DNA of 64,000 bases from Steromphala cineraria (Eukaryota; Mollusca; Gastropoda; Trochida; Trochidae), in NCBI GenBank assembly GCA_916613615.1, contig OU744726.1, positions 18,231,515 to 18,295,514 on the forward strand. Reading direction: 5' to 3'. The notes beneath the pieces were generated by a model, which searched no databases, was not told the DNA's origin, and was given only the letters and a program-made list of their open reading frames with translations. Below are positions 1-10,890 of this stretch, one piece after another. The translations under genes were made by a program, and so were the position numbers. Numbering within the stretch: position 1 is the stretch's first letter; each line of letters starts with the position of its first letter.

Positions 1-242
1 CAGAGAATGATAGTATCCGTAAGCAGCTCTTAGAAGTCCGAGCATAGGTGCTCCAGGACAATAGCCCATTCTGGGGGCTTTGGCATGAGCAGCCACCCAC
101 CTGACGGTAAGTTTTGATGACTTCCTTAAGGACCGAAATGTCCACCGAGGGATCCCGCTTGCGCAGGACAGACATGATTGCTGCCAAGTGGGTGTTAATG
201 GAAGAGACCTTAAGCCACCTTCCCTCCCGGAGATAAACTTAA

Positions 243-824
243 CCCTTACGATGCGGCTATATATTTTTGCTCTACAAGCCCACGTGGCGGAATTGTTTTG
301 TCCGGTGCCAGCCACCGTTATATCCTGATTAACCGCTTCTTTATTTTTGTGCGCGGATATACATATGATACATGGAAATAAAGACAATTCTCTCTTCTAT
401 ACGACGATGTAAAAATTATAAAATTATCTCTAATGGTTCGTGAGATATAAATGCCGCAAGGTGGGTACCCTCAATCATTTTGAGGTAAACAAATTTTTTG
501 CGGCACTTGTCGCAACGCTTTGCCGCTTCTTTATTTTTGTGCGCGGATATACATATGATACATGGAAATGAAGACAATTCTCTCTTCTACACGATGATGT
601 AAAAATTATAGAATTATCTCTATTGGTTTGTGAGATATGAATGCCGCAAGGTGGGTACCCTCAATCATTTTTGAGAAAAGGTTTGATATTTTATATCCGG
701 GAGCAGCCAAGACTGCTTGCAGTCAATATATAGCCTTATCCTGAAAGTTACGGATTTCGCCAAGAGGGCTTACGTGCCATTTTATATTTGGCCCGTAAAT
801 ATCACGCGCCCCGCATCGTAAGGG
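243..824. mobile_element. piggyBac-type MITE inserted in the DIRS element
   Basis: The insert is bounded by perfect 14-bp inverted repeats, CCCTTACGATGCGG at 243-256 and its complement at 811-824. Both are flanked by TTAA (239-242 and 825-828), the target duplication made by piggyBac transposases. It holds no transposase frame and so is non-autonomous. Removing it brings the two pieces of recombinase coding sequence next to each other, which supports the boundaries. Inside is a tandem pair of about 152-bp units (separate entry). Confidence 0.88.
333..674 (+). repeat. two-copy direct repeat inside the MITE
   Basis: Units at about 333-484 and 523-674 (period 190 bp) differ at only a few positions. 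Each begins with CCGCTTCTTTATTTTTGTGC and ends with GGTGGGTACCCTCAATCATT. The spacer carries TTTTTTGCGGCACTTGTCGC. This is probably an internal duplication of the MITE. Confidence 0.9.
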
Positions 825-828
825 TTAA

Positions 829-1741
829 TACCTGCCACTTGGGGGACAGTAGTCACTTGCACAAAGGACCCCCACTGTACGTCGTACAGCATGCGCGTGG
901 AGACCCGCTGAGCGATAGACAACGCCGCCATGATTCGTTTGGAGTACCCTGCTTGTCTCATCCCCTTTTGTAAACAAGCAAAACGTGAAGGTTGAGCGCC
1001 TAAGAGAATCCAAATGAGGGGAATGGGGACTGGCTTCGCATGACACATCCTCCGAACAGGTACGAACCATGCTCTCGCCAGCCACAGGGGGGCTATCAGG
1101 TTGAGCCTGATAATCCGGGTCACCTGAAGCTTGGCCACCACCTGCGGGAAAGCAGGAGGGGGAAAGGCATAAGCGTCCATCCCCTCCCACTCTAACGACA
1201 GCGCATCAAAGGCCCACGCCCCTGTGTCGGGGACTGGTGAAACGTAAACAGGAAGCTGATGGTTCAGCCGGGTCGAAAACAAGTCTACAAGAGGTCTCCC
1301 GAAGTGCTGACACACCTGAGCGAACGCACATTCCTTGGGGTGCGTCTTGTCCAGCCTGGATAGAGCATCCGCCAGAATGTTCTTTACCCCCAAAAATATC
1401 TGAAGCCTCTCCGAGAGACTGAACAGGTCCAACGACAGCTGGAGAATGATAACTGCCCTGGTCGAGCCTTGTCTATTGATCTCCCAGGCGGCTGTTGAGC
1501 TGTCCGTGTGTACTAGGAGCACTTGTCCTGACAGCTGGGCAGACCAGTGATTGATTGCCCGCTTGATGGCTTCCATCTCCAGGTCGTTTATGTGATGAGG
1601 GAGTTGGCTTGCGTCCCAGGCGCCTGCTGCCTGTTTCATTGCTAGATGGGCTCCCCATCCCTGCATGGACGCGTCTACAAAGAGGTGCGCTGTCGCCGCT
1701 GGCGGCCTGAGAGGCACGCCTGTGAACAAGTTCTCTTCCAC
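829..1741 (-). pseudogene. DIRS RNase H plus start of tyrosine recombinase
   Basis: The frame begins with an RNase H fold: LFVDASMQGWGAHL, ELEMEAI-like residues (DLEMEAI), then HTDSSTAAWEINRQG and NILADALSR. A DIRS-typical linker follows (PLVDLFSTRLN, then VSPVPDTGAWAFDALSLEW and YAFPPP). The last 60 residues (GYSKRIMAALS, STRMLYDVQWGSF) resemble the N-terminal core-binding part of DIRS tyrosine recombinases. Reading then enters the piggyBac-type insertion at 824. The continuation is seen at 1-238, in a shifted frame, as YLREGRWLKVSSINTHLAAI. Confidence 0.8.
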
Positions 1742-1959
1742 TGTCCATCAGGCTAGTTAGGGAATGAGATCCCGTTTGTACACGTCCTCCCTTATGTATG
1801 GGTTTTAGTAAACCTGGAGCGGCCTCAGCTGTAGCTGTGAGGGTCCTGGGCCGAGGTGAGTAACCCTAAGATCCGCTGCGACTCCGGCACCCTTGAGTCC
1901 TCAAAAGAAGATCCTCCCCCATCCTTTCCTGGGGAACAAGCACTCTGAAGTGAGCGGTG

Positions 1960-2472
1960 TCAAAGATTGCATCCAGGAAGGTGAGCGAGGTGGACGGCTG
2001 AAGATCTGACTTGGATCTGTTTAACAGCCACCCCAGTCTCTCCAGCAGACTGATGACAAAGTCCCACTGCAGGCGAATAGTATTGTCCGAACCCGTCGTC
2101 CAGGTACATCGCGAACTTGATGTTGTGTTGGTGTTGAAAGTCGATGATTGGTTGCTTTACCCTGGTGAACAGCCACGGAGCAGATGATATCCCGAATGGG
2201 AGCATCTTCCCCTGAAATTGGCACCCCCCCAGAACAAATCGAAGGTACTTGCGATGATCCTGAAAGATCGTGATATGCAAGTACTGTAGGTCCAGGGATA
2301 TCATCCAGTCTGAGGGCTCCAGTAACTGCATGAATGATGACACAGTCAAGAGACGAAAATATGGCGGCCGTACGAGGTAGGAGCGGTTGAACACTGACAT
2401 GCCATGTCTTGGGTCGAACAAACACCGGGAATAGAACCCTGGTGTGACGTTCTGGAGCGGGATTTCCTCCAT
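1960..2472 (-). pseudogene. DIRS-type reverse transcriptase fragment
   Basis: The 170-residue open frame reads as the fingers and palm of a retrotransposon RT. It has a DWMISLDLQ stretch, LPFGISSAP in the middle, and the catalytic box YLDD at 2095-2106. The order and spacing match DIRS elements rather than LINE or gypsy RTs. The protein should copy element RNA into cDNA. The frame opens near a GAGTGT-type low-complexity stretch (2480-2520) and stops before the RNase H frame, so a frameshift or short deletion between about 1741 and 1960 separates the two domains. Confidence 0.85.
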
Positions 2473-2479
2473 TGCCTCC

Positions 2480-2525
2480 TTGGGCGTGAGAGTGAGCGTG
2501 AGAGTGAGTGTGAGAGTGCCAGAGT
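2480..2525 (+). repeat. GTGAGA/GTGAGTGT low-complexity tract
   Basis: A short imperfect run of GTGAGAGTGAGC/GTGAGAGTGAGT units lies at the 5' side of the DIRS RT frame. On the element's coding strand it reads as a threonine/leucine-rich string, which explains the shadow open frames there. Confidence 0.7.
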
Positions 2526-2859
2526 TGCCAGTGGGCGCTCCACTGGGTTGCAGGTGAGTGGTGGGGGAGACGAGATAGGGATCTGAAATCCTGCCAGCAT
2601 CCCCATCATCATATCCTTGACAGAGGGGAGGAGCTTTCCTGAAAAAGCCGTCTGATGAAAATCAGAACCACCCCCTGATTTCTTCTTATTCTTCCCCTTT
2701 CTCAGCAGCCGCAGAGGAGAAGCCCCAGACGCAACAGAGCTGACTGATGGGGAACTATAATCCCCCTACTGTATTTGTTTATGAACAGGATAATCAATGA
2801 AATATGCTCCGGCTTTCTGATAAGTCTTACATTTAGAACACTATCATACCAACTCTAAC

Positions 2860-3222
2860 TAAAGCTTTTTGGAAAGATGTACTTAACGATTGGTCGAAGT
2901 ACTTGCCAAAAGCAAAAGCGTAAATTAAAACGGAAGAGGACTTCCGAGTGCAGGCAGTATGGAACAATGAGGATATGAAAATAGGAAACAAAACTGTTTT
3001 CTACATCACCTGGTACAAATATTGTATTAGATTTATAAATGACTTTATTAGTGAAACTGGTTATATATTCACCTTGAACGAATTCAATAGCAAATATTCA
3101 ATCAATGCAAATTTCTTAACTTATGAAGGTATAAAAAGATGTATCATGCCATATCCCAATCGACCTAATATACCAAATTTTACAAAAAAACAAAGATTCC
3201 ACCTATCTTTCCTTTCAACATA
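2860..3222 (+). pseudogene. L1-like LINE ORF2 C-terminal fragment
   Basis: The plus strand reads KAFWKDVLNDWSKYL, a stop, then EEDFRVQAVWNNEDMKIGNK, FYITWYKYCIRFINDFI and NSKYSINANFLTYEGIKRCI. This is the region C-terminal to the RT in L1/Tx1-like LINEs (the 'WNN..I..GNK' and 'G...IND.....G.....EF...Y.I..NFL.Y.G' pattern). It lacks the RT core and has an internal stop near 2920. A Tc1 element is inserted directly after it at a TA. Similar C-terminal sequence of the same group occurs at 39200-39880. Confidence 0.72.
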
Positions 3223-4765
3223 AACCCCTGCTCAAAAGAAAGTATACCAAGGAATTGAAGAAGCATGTAAGAAATACAGATGAAGATATGAAATAATTTT
3301 TTTATATATCAGTAGAGTGGTATTTTAACATAACTAATGCAAACGTTCATGTCAATAAAACAGAAACTGGTACAAAGACACATGAGGTCAAAAATTCACA
3401 ATTCTCAATATGACTGTCAAGCTGTATATGCTGAAAATGAGATCGTAAGTAAAGGAATAGTCCTTCAACACGTGTTCAATACCCAGTATGTCCACCATGG
3501 GCATCAATGCATGCCTGAGTTTGCCGCCGCATCGATGACGTCAAACGCCGGATGACGTTTGTGGTCAGTCGCTGCCATTCATCATTTAGACACTGTTCTA
3601 AGGCTTGAAGATTGTCCGGTTGTGCTGGTCATCTCCTGACTTGACGGTCAAGGTGGTACCACAGGTGTTCTATAGGATTTATGTCTGGTGAGCACGCGGT
3701 CCAGAGCAAGACCTGAATGTTGGCGGTGTTTAGAAAGTCTTGTGTTAGCCTAGCAGTATGCGAGCGAGCATTGTCCTGCTGAAAGATAATCCCGCGTGGC
3801 TGTTGTTGAATGAAATTAAAGGCTGCATGACTGGTTGCAAGATCTCATCACGTTACCTATGCGCATTAAGATTGCCACGAATAACAACCAGCCTCATCTT
3901 GAGATCACCACATATACCTCCCCAGATCATCACACCACCGCCTCCAAATGGCACAACTTGCTGGATACAGTTTGGCGCTAAACGTTCCCCTTGCCTTCTG
4001 TAGACTCGCTGACGACCATCACACCGACACAAGACAAACCTACTCTCATCCGAGAACAGAACACGTCTCCAATCTGGTACTTGCCAGCGTTGAACTCGTC
4101 AGGCCCATATCAATCTGTTGTGTCGATGTTGGCGCGTCATCGTCACGCCACGGTAGGGTCGACGTGCTCGAATACCAGCCTGACTTCATCTGCGGTACAC
4201 AGTGTGTCTACTGACCGGATGTCCCAATGCCGTCGCTGCTGTTTCTGTGGCAGTGACGAACCGGTTTCTTAAGTGAATAACCCGGTTATGACGGTCTTTC
4301 ACGAGCGTTGTGACCCGTGGTCTACCACTTCTAGGCCTGTCTAACGTCTGACATGTCTGACGAAGTCGTTGCATTAATCGGGAAGTGCAAACACGCGCGC
4401 ATTCAAACGTTCTTGCAATGGCGACGTGTGTGGCACAATGATGGGCCAAACCAATGGCTCTCTCTCTCTGTATTGCCGTTAACCTCGGCATTTCTTTCAT
4501 GTGTTTTTGTTGCTACTGTCTTGTTGTACAGTATCATGTGTTTTATACAGTGATTTTGCACATTCATTACATGGGATGCGACTCAACGTCATGATTGGTA
4601 AAATCATGTGTTGCATGAAAGTTCTCACTATTCTCCGCTTATTGTCAATGAAAACAGTGTGTTGTGTTCCTGCGACGTGTTTAAGAATCATTTCATATAT
4701 AAAATCTAGGTATTAAAAAAATTATTAAAATTTTTTCTTGGTATACTTTCTTTTGAGCAGGGGTT
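3223..4765 (-). mobile_element. Tc1/mariner transposon, inactive copy
   Basis: The ends are about 30-bp inverted repeats containing CCCCTGCTCAAAAGAAAGTA: left 3223-3252, right complement about 4735-4765. The left flank is TA. The right flank reads AA, so one base of the expected TA duplication has changed. The only gene inside is a minus-strand transposase broken by several stops. The element sits inside the L1-like fragment. Confidence 0.88.
3476..4500 (-). pseudogene. Tc1-family transposase, broken
   Basis: Residues 1-105 form the paired HTH DNA-binding region (LTAIQRERAIGL, then RPRSGRPRVTT and RNRFVTATETAATAL). The catalytic DDE domain follows: first Asp in LFSDESRFV, second in FQQDNARSHTAR, and Glu in SPDINPIEHLW. 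Thirty-four residues separate the second Asp and the Glu, so this is a DD34E enzyme. Length (about 340 codons) is normal for Tc1. It is dead: in-frame TGA near 4185 and near 4100, a TAA after NLNAHR near 3860, a one-base shift just before the second Asp, and a TGA near 3640. Confidence 0.9.
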
Positions 4766-5520
4766 AAGGACACTTTAACAATTATTTATTGAGTAAAACG
4801 GTTTACCTCATGTAAGAATCTCGATCTCTGATTGGTTCACGTGACCTTAGATAACTACTGATATCGCCCTTTTAAGCGGGAGGATAAATTATTTATACCT
4901 AGCCATGAACCAATCACGAAAAAAGCGTGCAAATTGAACTTATTCATACCCCACAATGAAAAACGTGTGCAGATTGAGCTCCTTCAAAAAGTATGTTTCG
5001 TGGAATACATTGATGTAACCTTTGCTGAAATCATATGTAGCTTTATACAAACTAAAGTCAAAGTAATTGCAAGCTATATAAATGCAAAAACATACATGTG
5101 TACTGCCATAATTACCTTCTTAATCTAAGATTTGGTGTTTAAAATGTTTCTCGTTGAACAAAATGTTAATATCTACATTATTGTGTCGCAGCTTTCTTGA
5201 TCATTGCATATGAGAATTGGTTCACATTTATTCGAAATATCAGTATTCACTCAATGTTTCCTTTTGTGTCTTGCAAAGGAAGTGGTTTAAGATCGAAATT
5301 ATGCTTAAAGAACTGTGTTCATAAAAAGAAATTCCTCTGACTAAGCAAAGCACTGACACGATTGATGAGTTTTCAAAACAACACTTCCGGTTTGTGACCC
5401 TGACCTTTGTCATGTGCCTCAGCAATTTTTAACCTTTTTTAATATGCGTTGTGTTTAAACATTCGGTAAGATAAATTCGTTATACATTGCATGGTGGGTT
5501 ACATAGGTATTTATTATTCA
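4766..5520. other. AT-rich stretch, no gene recognised
   Basis: Only short open frames with no domain signal are present. Nothing supports an exon, RNA gene or terminal repeat here. Confidence 0.5.
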
Positions 5521-5839
5521 ATTGAAAGGTTTTATGCAATTCACGTTCCGCTCGTTGCACACAACTTTTCGCGGGAATAAGGAAGGACCTAAGGAACCCG
5601 CTATACAAAGTTATAACTTATATTATGCCAAAATAAAATTAAAATTAAAATTTATAACTAAACTCTACCTGCCATGTTACTCAATATGGGAAAGGATATT
5701 AAACTGTAAACACCTCAACTTGGACTTCAACAAAAGAAATTACCTTAGCCAAATGCTATAGAAGATGCGCAGAAAGACGCTGTATGTTCCAGCCAGGAAC
5801 AGTGTCACATCAATAGTTTGAAATAGTTGCAGGTCATAC

Positions 5840-6955
5840 ATGAAGCAACACATCATTGATAACAAGGAAAATCCACAAGCTCTGTACAGGATCCTGTTCT
5901 CATCAATGGGAAAGAATACAGATACATCACTTCCATCAGCTGGAGACGCAAAACAGTTAGCAGAGACTTTTTCTCTACTTCTCTACTTCCACGACAAGAT
6001 ACAACACATTCGCGAGCAGCTAAAAGAGACGACTCCTTTTTCAATGGACAGTGTTACTCCGACTCATCTGAGAACCATCTCACAAAGTTTATAGCATTCT
6101 TCTTGCAGTAAGTACTTGCGCTAATGAAAAAGATGAAGCGAACATATTGTTCTCGATCCCCTGCCGACAAACTAGTCTACAGCTGCGTATCTTATGTTTG
6201 TTCACTTACCTTCGTATTCTAGTGCATTTATCATGTAATTTGTAACATTTTTTAGATATCTTAGCATTGTGATAATGATGAAATTTCACTGCATAAGTTA
6301 AGATTAAGTTTGTGTTGACATATTCGTATGCCATACCTAGCAGATAGCTGTAACAAATTTTGCAGGTCATTGAAGTGACCAGGGGTCAAAATTTCGAAAA
6401 CACCGATTTCTATTTTGCTCCACAAAATCCGTTATAAGTGATTAACAGCTTTAAATCTTATTCATATGTGCTTCGTTGAGCAACGTAACTATGCTGATGT
6501 TTTTCCTACAAAATTTACATGGATGTTTTTAATCGAAATTTAAGAAAATCAGAATTTCACAAATATGTCTATTTAACAATGCCAAATATTCAGTGACGAA
6601 ACGATCCCGAAATATGGTTTGGGAATAGTCATCTAATACATGGACAATTGATGTTTATTGTAAGTGGCCCTCGAGTTATTTCATGAACGTCAAAACGGAA
6701 CCCAAATAACATGATATTTGCACAAAGATAACAAGCAAGTAAGCAAACTTAAGGTACGCAGCTGTACAAAAATCCCTACATCCTGCTATCTATCTTGACA
6801 AAACTCAATCATCAGCCTTTCTTCTGGATTATTGCCAGACTACTTCAAGACTGCGTTAGTAAGGCCACCCTTGAAGAAGGGTTGACTCGACAATTACCAA
6901 AACTATCGCCCTGTGTCCAATCTGTGTTTTGTCTCTAAGATGATTGAGAAAACTC
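5840..6955 (+). pseudogene. CR1/jockey-like LINE fragment (RT start)
   Basis: 5840-6094 reads IIDNKENPQALYRILFSSMG and DAKQLAETFSLL, the linker before the RT in CR1/L2/jockey-type LINEs. After about 700 bp without coding signal, 6800-6955 reads SSGLLPDYFKTALVRPPLKK, a stop, then NYQNYRPVSNLCFVSKMIEK, which is RT motif 0-1. The catalytic part is missing: the fragment runs straight into gypsy Gag sequence near 6955. The 6100-6780 gap may be a separate insertion, but I could not define its ends. Confidence 0.7.
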
Positions 6956-7261
6956 TCTGGTAATGGTACAGCCCAAGTAAACAAATTTACAACACACAGC
7001 AGAAAGGGGCCACAGAAAAGCTCACTAAAAGGTAAACCAGTTACATACAGACCATGCACTAGATGTAACCTAGAAGATCATAAACCACCAGACTGTCTTT
7101 ACATCTCAGCAACATGTAACAACTGTAGCAAGGTTGGACATCTTTCTCGCGCATGTCGCGCACCTAAATCAGGGAAAAAGAAGGTACCTTACAGATACAG
7201 TAAAAACAGGAAATCAACTAACATGATTGATGTGGACGTAGTCCTGAGAGGAGTGTCATGA
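6955..7261 (+). pseudogene. gypsy Gag C-terminus with two zinc knuckles
   Basis: Two CX2CX4HX4C zinc knuckles sit side by side: CTRCNLEDHKPPDC (7055-7096) and CNNCSKVGHLSRAC (7115-7156). A lysine-rich tail follows. In gypsy elements these bind element RNA. The capsid part upstream is missing. Confidence 0.85.
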
Positions 7262-7359
7262 AGAAGACGTGTTTGAAGAATTGTTCATGGTGTCTTCAGT
7301 TATGCACGAAGGAAGTACAGGAAAGTGGAAGAAAACTATGACAGTTAATAAGAGCCATT

Positions 7360-7640
7360 GAAGTTCGAGATTGATTCTGGATCAGGTGTAACTCTAAACC
7401 AATGAGGAAATCTACAAGTCTACATTTCCTGACATGCCATTGAATAGGACAACCTGCAAGCTTGAAGCCTATCTATGAACGGTGCTAGGTAAACTAGGTG
7501 TTGATGTCGAGATGGAGACGGAGACAAAGGAGCTATAGTAGTCGGCGGAAATGGTGCATCAATGTTGGGAAGAGATTGGCTCAAATACATGGAACTTTGG
7601 AAAAGCATACTGTCAACTAGCAACATCAGCTCAACTGAAC
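7360..7640 (+). pseudogene. gypsy aspartic protease, frame-broken
   Basis: At about 7365 the plus strand reads KFEIDSGSGVTL, containing the DSG active-site triad of a retropepsin. About 190 bp later, in another frame, comes GASMLGRDWLKYM, the usual end of the protease before RT. A stop (TGA) follows soon after the DSG box, so the enzyme is not intact. Confidence 0.75.
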
Positions 7641-7745
7641 AAGATTCACGTACAAGTGATGATCTGTTTGCAGAATTTCCAGAAGTTTTTGACAAGGGTC
7701 TAGGACATTTGAAAGAATGTGAATTAACACTAGACATAGAGGAAA

Positions 7746-8522
7746 ATGCTCACCCCATCTTCTGCAAGGCACGCACAGTACCACAAGTGGGCAACGCCAG
7801 TAGTTCCAGTAATCAAGTTAGCAGGCAAAGTACGTCTTTGCGATGACTACAAGACAACTCTCAACAAGTACCTACAGGTAGAGACTTACCCAATTCCGAA
7901 GGTTGAAGAACTATTAGCCGAACTAAACGGAGGAGAAGCATTCACCAAACTTGATCTCACACATGCATATCAACAGCTGCAACTTGACGAGAAGTCACAG
8001 AAACTTACAACAATCAACACTTCGAAAGGACTGTATCAGTTCAGAAGATTGCCATATGGCGTTAGTACAGCACCAGCACTGTTCCAAAGAACAATCGAGA
8101 TGGTGCTCAAGGGTATCAAGGAAGTCGTCGTGTTTATGGATGACATATGTGTCTCTGGATGCAACCGACAAGAACACATGTCCAACGTGAAAGCAGTGTT
8201 ACGAGCACTACAGAAAGCAGGACTCAAGCTGAGGCCAGACAAATGCAAGTTCATCCTGAAACAAGTTCAGTTCCTAGGTTTCATCGTTGATGAGAAGGGA
8301 ATTCACCCAACCAAGGAAAAAGTCATAGCAATCCAGCAAGCACCAGACCCCGAGAATGTGTCAGAACTGAGATCATATCTCGGAATGCTGAATCACTATG
8401 CCAAGTTCATGCCCAACTTAGCAAGTACAGTGGCACATTTGTATGATCTTCTGGGGAAAAATCAACAATGGAAATGGTCCAAAAAGAACAGGAATTATTC
8501 AAGAAATCCAAAGAGTTCTTGA
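7746..8522 (+). pseudogene. gypsy reverse transcriptase
   Basis: The open frame covers the RT palm: VRLCDDYKTTLNKYL, FTKLDLTHAYQQLQLDE, LPYGVSTAPALFQ and the catalytic box VFMDD (FMDD at 8132-8143). The thumb reads PDKCKFILKQVQFLGFIVDE and LRSYLGMLNHYAKFMPNL. FMDD in place of the commoner YIDD/YLDD is within the range seen in gypsy RTs. The N-terminal part is in a different frame (7562-7846), showing a frameshift near 7790. Confidence 0.9.
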
Positions 8523-9098
8523 TGGATGAGACATTCCTAGTACCATACAGTGTTGACAAGCCATTAGTACTCTCCTGCGATCCTTCACCATACGGAATAA
8601 GAGCAGTCCTGCAGCACAGAGTTGATGGAGAGGAAAGACCAGTTGCATATGCATCAAGGAAACTTAACAGCACAGAACAGAACTACTCTCAACTAGAGAA
8701 AGAAGGACTTGCCATCATCTTTGGAGTGTCAAAGTTCAGACAGTATCTGAACATTAGGAAGAACCTTCACCCTGGTCACAGATCATCGTCCGCTTCTTCG
8801 GCTGTTCTCTCCATCAAAGGAAACTCCTGTCATGGCAGCATCACGCATCAAGAGATGGGGATTAGTTCTTGCTTCGTTCGACTACAAGATCGAATACAGG
8901 ACATCAAAGCAGAATGCAACGGCTGATGGATTATCAAGGCTTCCACAGGCACCGCCAAACGATGAAAGCACAGAAAACAACACTGAATTGATCCTACTGA
9001 TCAACAGGTTCAATAGTGAACTACCCGTCACCGCTCAACAAGTAGCAACCGAAACAGCAAAAGATCCAGTGCTAAGACGAGTTCGCCTTCTTACCTAA
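8468..9098 (+). pseudogene. gypsy RNase H and connection, frameshifted
   Basis: LVLSCDPSPYGIRAVLQH holds the first catalytic Asp of the RNase H fold (DASPYG in most relatives, here DPSPYG). RPVAYASRKLNSTEQNYSQL and EGLAIIFGVSKFRQYL follow. The frame then shifts: near 8790 the expected THDHRSL region is scrambled, and the tether KTEYRTSKQNATADGLSRLP-like sequence is read in the frame 8832-9098 (YRTSKQNATADGLSRLPQ). Confidence 0.85.
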
Positions 9099-9099
9099 G

Positions 9100-10210
9100 A
9101 AGGATGGCCGGAACACAAAGGCGAAGCAGAGCTTAAACCATACTTCCAAAGAAGATTGGAATTCAGTGTAGAGCAAGGTGTTATTCTATGGAGCAACAGA
9201 GTGATCATCCCAAAGAGTTTCCAAGAAACCTTGCTTGGAGAACTGCATGGAGAACATGCAAGAATGGTGAGAATGAAATCAGTTGCAAGATCAATTTTGT
9301 GATGGCAAAGACTTGACAAGGAGATTGAGAACAAAGTAAAACTTTGCCTTGATTGCCAGGAGACTGCAAACCGACCAACAGCAGCACCACCCACAAGCTG
9401 GAAATGGCCTTCATCTCCATGGTAACGACTTCACATCGATTTTGCGGGCCATTTCAAGGACATTCATTCCTAGTCATCGCTGATGCTCACTCCAAGTGGA
9501 TGGATGTCATACATCTACAATCGACTACAGGGACTGTCACCATTAAGCATCTGAGAAAACTCTTCTGTGTTTTCGGATTACCGGAATACATCGAAACAGA
9601 TAATGGAGCTCAATTCACCTCTGAGGAATTTCAGAACTTCCTACAAATGAACAACTTTCGTCACACTCGCACAGCATCAAAGCATCCGGCTACGAACGGA
9701 CAAGTTTAACGAGCAGTGGATTCATCCAAGGTGGCTTTGAAGAAGATGAAAAATCAAGCTGGAGACATTTCTGACAAGCTACAGAGATACTTGTTCTCAT
9801 ACAGAACAACTCCACATGCAACAACAGGTAAAACATCAGCAGAGTTGCTCATGCGGCGACAACTGCGCACAAGACTGTCAGCACTGAGACCATCAAGAGA
9901 GAGCCTGATGTCTAAGAAAGAAGATCCAACTGACAAAACAGCACGATTCTTTAACGTAGGTGAGGCAGTATTTGTACTAAATTTCGGAGTCCAGGGCGCC
10001 CGATGGCTACAAGGGACTATTCTAGAGAGACATGGTGATAGAAACTATCAGGTGTCAGTAGGACAGCAGGTCTGGAAGAGACATGTTGATCAAATCAGAC
10101 CACGTCAGGCTGATTTGACCCCACAGTTACCTAAAGGTCATGGTGACCTAACTGATATTCCAGTGATCTTAAGTCTTCCAGAAATAAACCAGACAGTGCA
10201 ACTTGCATGA
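9100..10210 (+). pseudogene. gypsy integrase, stop at the catalytic glutamate
   Basis: The zinc-binding region reads LLGELHGEHARMVRMKSVA, a TGA, then VKLCLDCQ near 9230-9360. The core has FLVIADAHSKWMDV (first Asp), IETDNGAQFTSEEF (second Asp) and ATNGQV followed by TAA at 9707-9709, exactly where the DDE glutamate of the NGQxER motif belongs, then RAVDSSK. The C-terminal part (9716-10210) has LFSYRTTPHATTGKTSAELL, FNVGEAVFVLNF and KRHVDQIRPR, all typical of gypsy integrases. Confidence 0.88.
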
Positions 10211-10520
10211 ATGAGAAGGTTGAAATCCCAGGGGCGGCTGCACCTGAGACAACCACCGCTACACCTAGGCGGTATCCACAACGAACACGACGTCCACCAG
10301 TGCGGTTTGACTGCTAAGATGAAAAATGACTGTAATTCTAACTGTAAAAAGTTACCAGTTTTAATATTCCTAGAATATATGTTATTTTAGGAATTTTCAA
10401 AGACTTTTAAATATTTGCATCGCGTTCAAGTTAATTGAATTGCATGTGACAATTTATTCACAGTTTATTAACAGTTAAATGAAAAAATATAAGTTTTTAT
10501 GTTAAAAACTTAAGGGGGAG

Positions 10521-10890
10521 TGATGTAGTATATTGACTCTAAAGACTAAAGCAATGGTCTAAGGGAGATAACTCCGTAAGCCTTGTCAGACTCAGTTTGA
10601 CCGGTACAACAGAACTCTTTGGGACCCCCTGAGTGTAACCCCTGCTTCCGCAATAAACATGTCAGCAATAATGAAGTTTATTATACCTCTATTTAATTTG
10701 TAAGAATATCATTGGTCAGTTGACATCACGTGATTGAAAAATATATATGTACACTGACCCCGGCTATCAGTGAGGAGGTCAGTTTTGTGACAGAAATTTG
10801 TGACACTGACCTGAGATATTGACTCGTCACATGATTTGTCACGTGATTGCATCTGTCAGGTTACGCTTTGTTTTGATGTAACACATCAAA
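10521..10890 (+). repeat. putative 3' LTR of the gypsy element
   Basis: It starts with TGATGTAGTATATTGACTCT right after the purine tract. It contains an AATAAA signal at about 10651 and a TATA-like AAATATATATG at about 10740. The 3' limit is a guess, as the 5' LTR is not present for alignment. Confidence 0.55.

Larger units (their letters stand above)
1..2760 (-). mobile_element. DIRS-type retrotransposon, decayed (RT, RNase H, start of tyrosine recombinase)
   Basis: Read on the minus strand, this stretch has the DIRS order: reverse transcriptase, RNase H, then the first part of a tyrosine recombinase. The RT and RNase H parts lie in different frames, so the copy is not translatable as one protein. 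The recombinase part is cut by a DNA insertion at 243-824, and its continuation runs off the left edge of the window. The right boundary near 2760 is approximate: the GC-richer element sequence gives way to AT-rich DNA there. No terminal repeats of the element itself were identified. Confidence 0.85.

Noticed and set aside
788..1422. Plus-strand frames over the DIRS RNase H
   Set aside because: Antisense shadows of the minus-strand element coding sequence.
3758..4272. Plus-strand open frames in this stretch
   Set aside because: They are antisense shadows of the minus-strand Tc1 transposase, which has clear DDE motifs.
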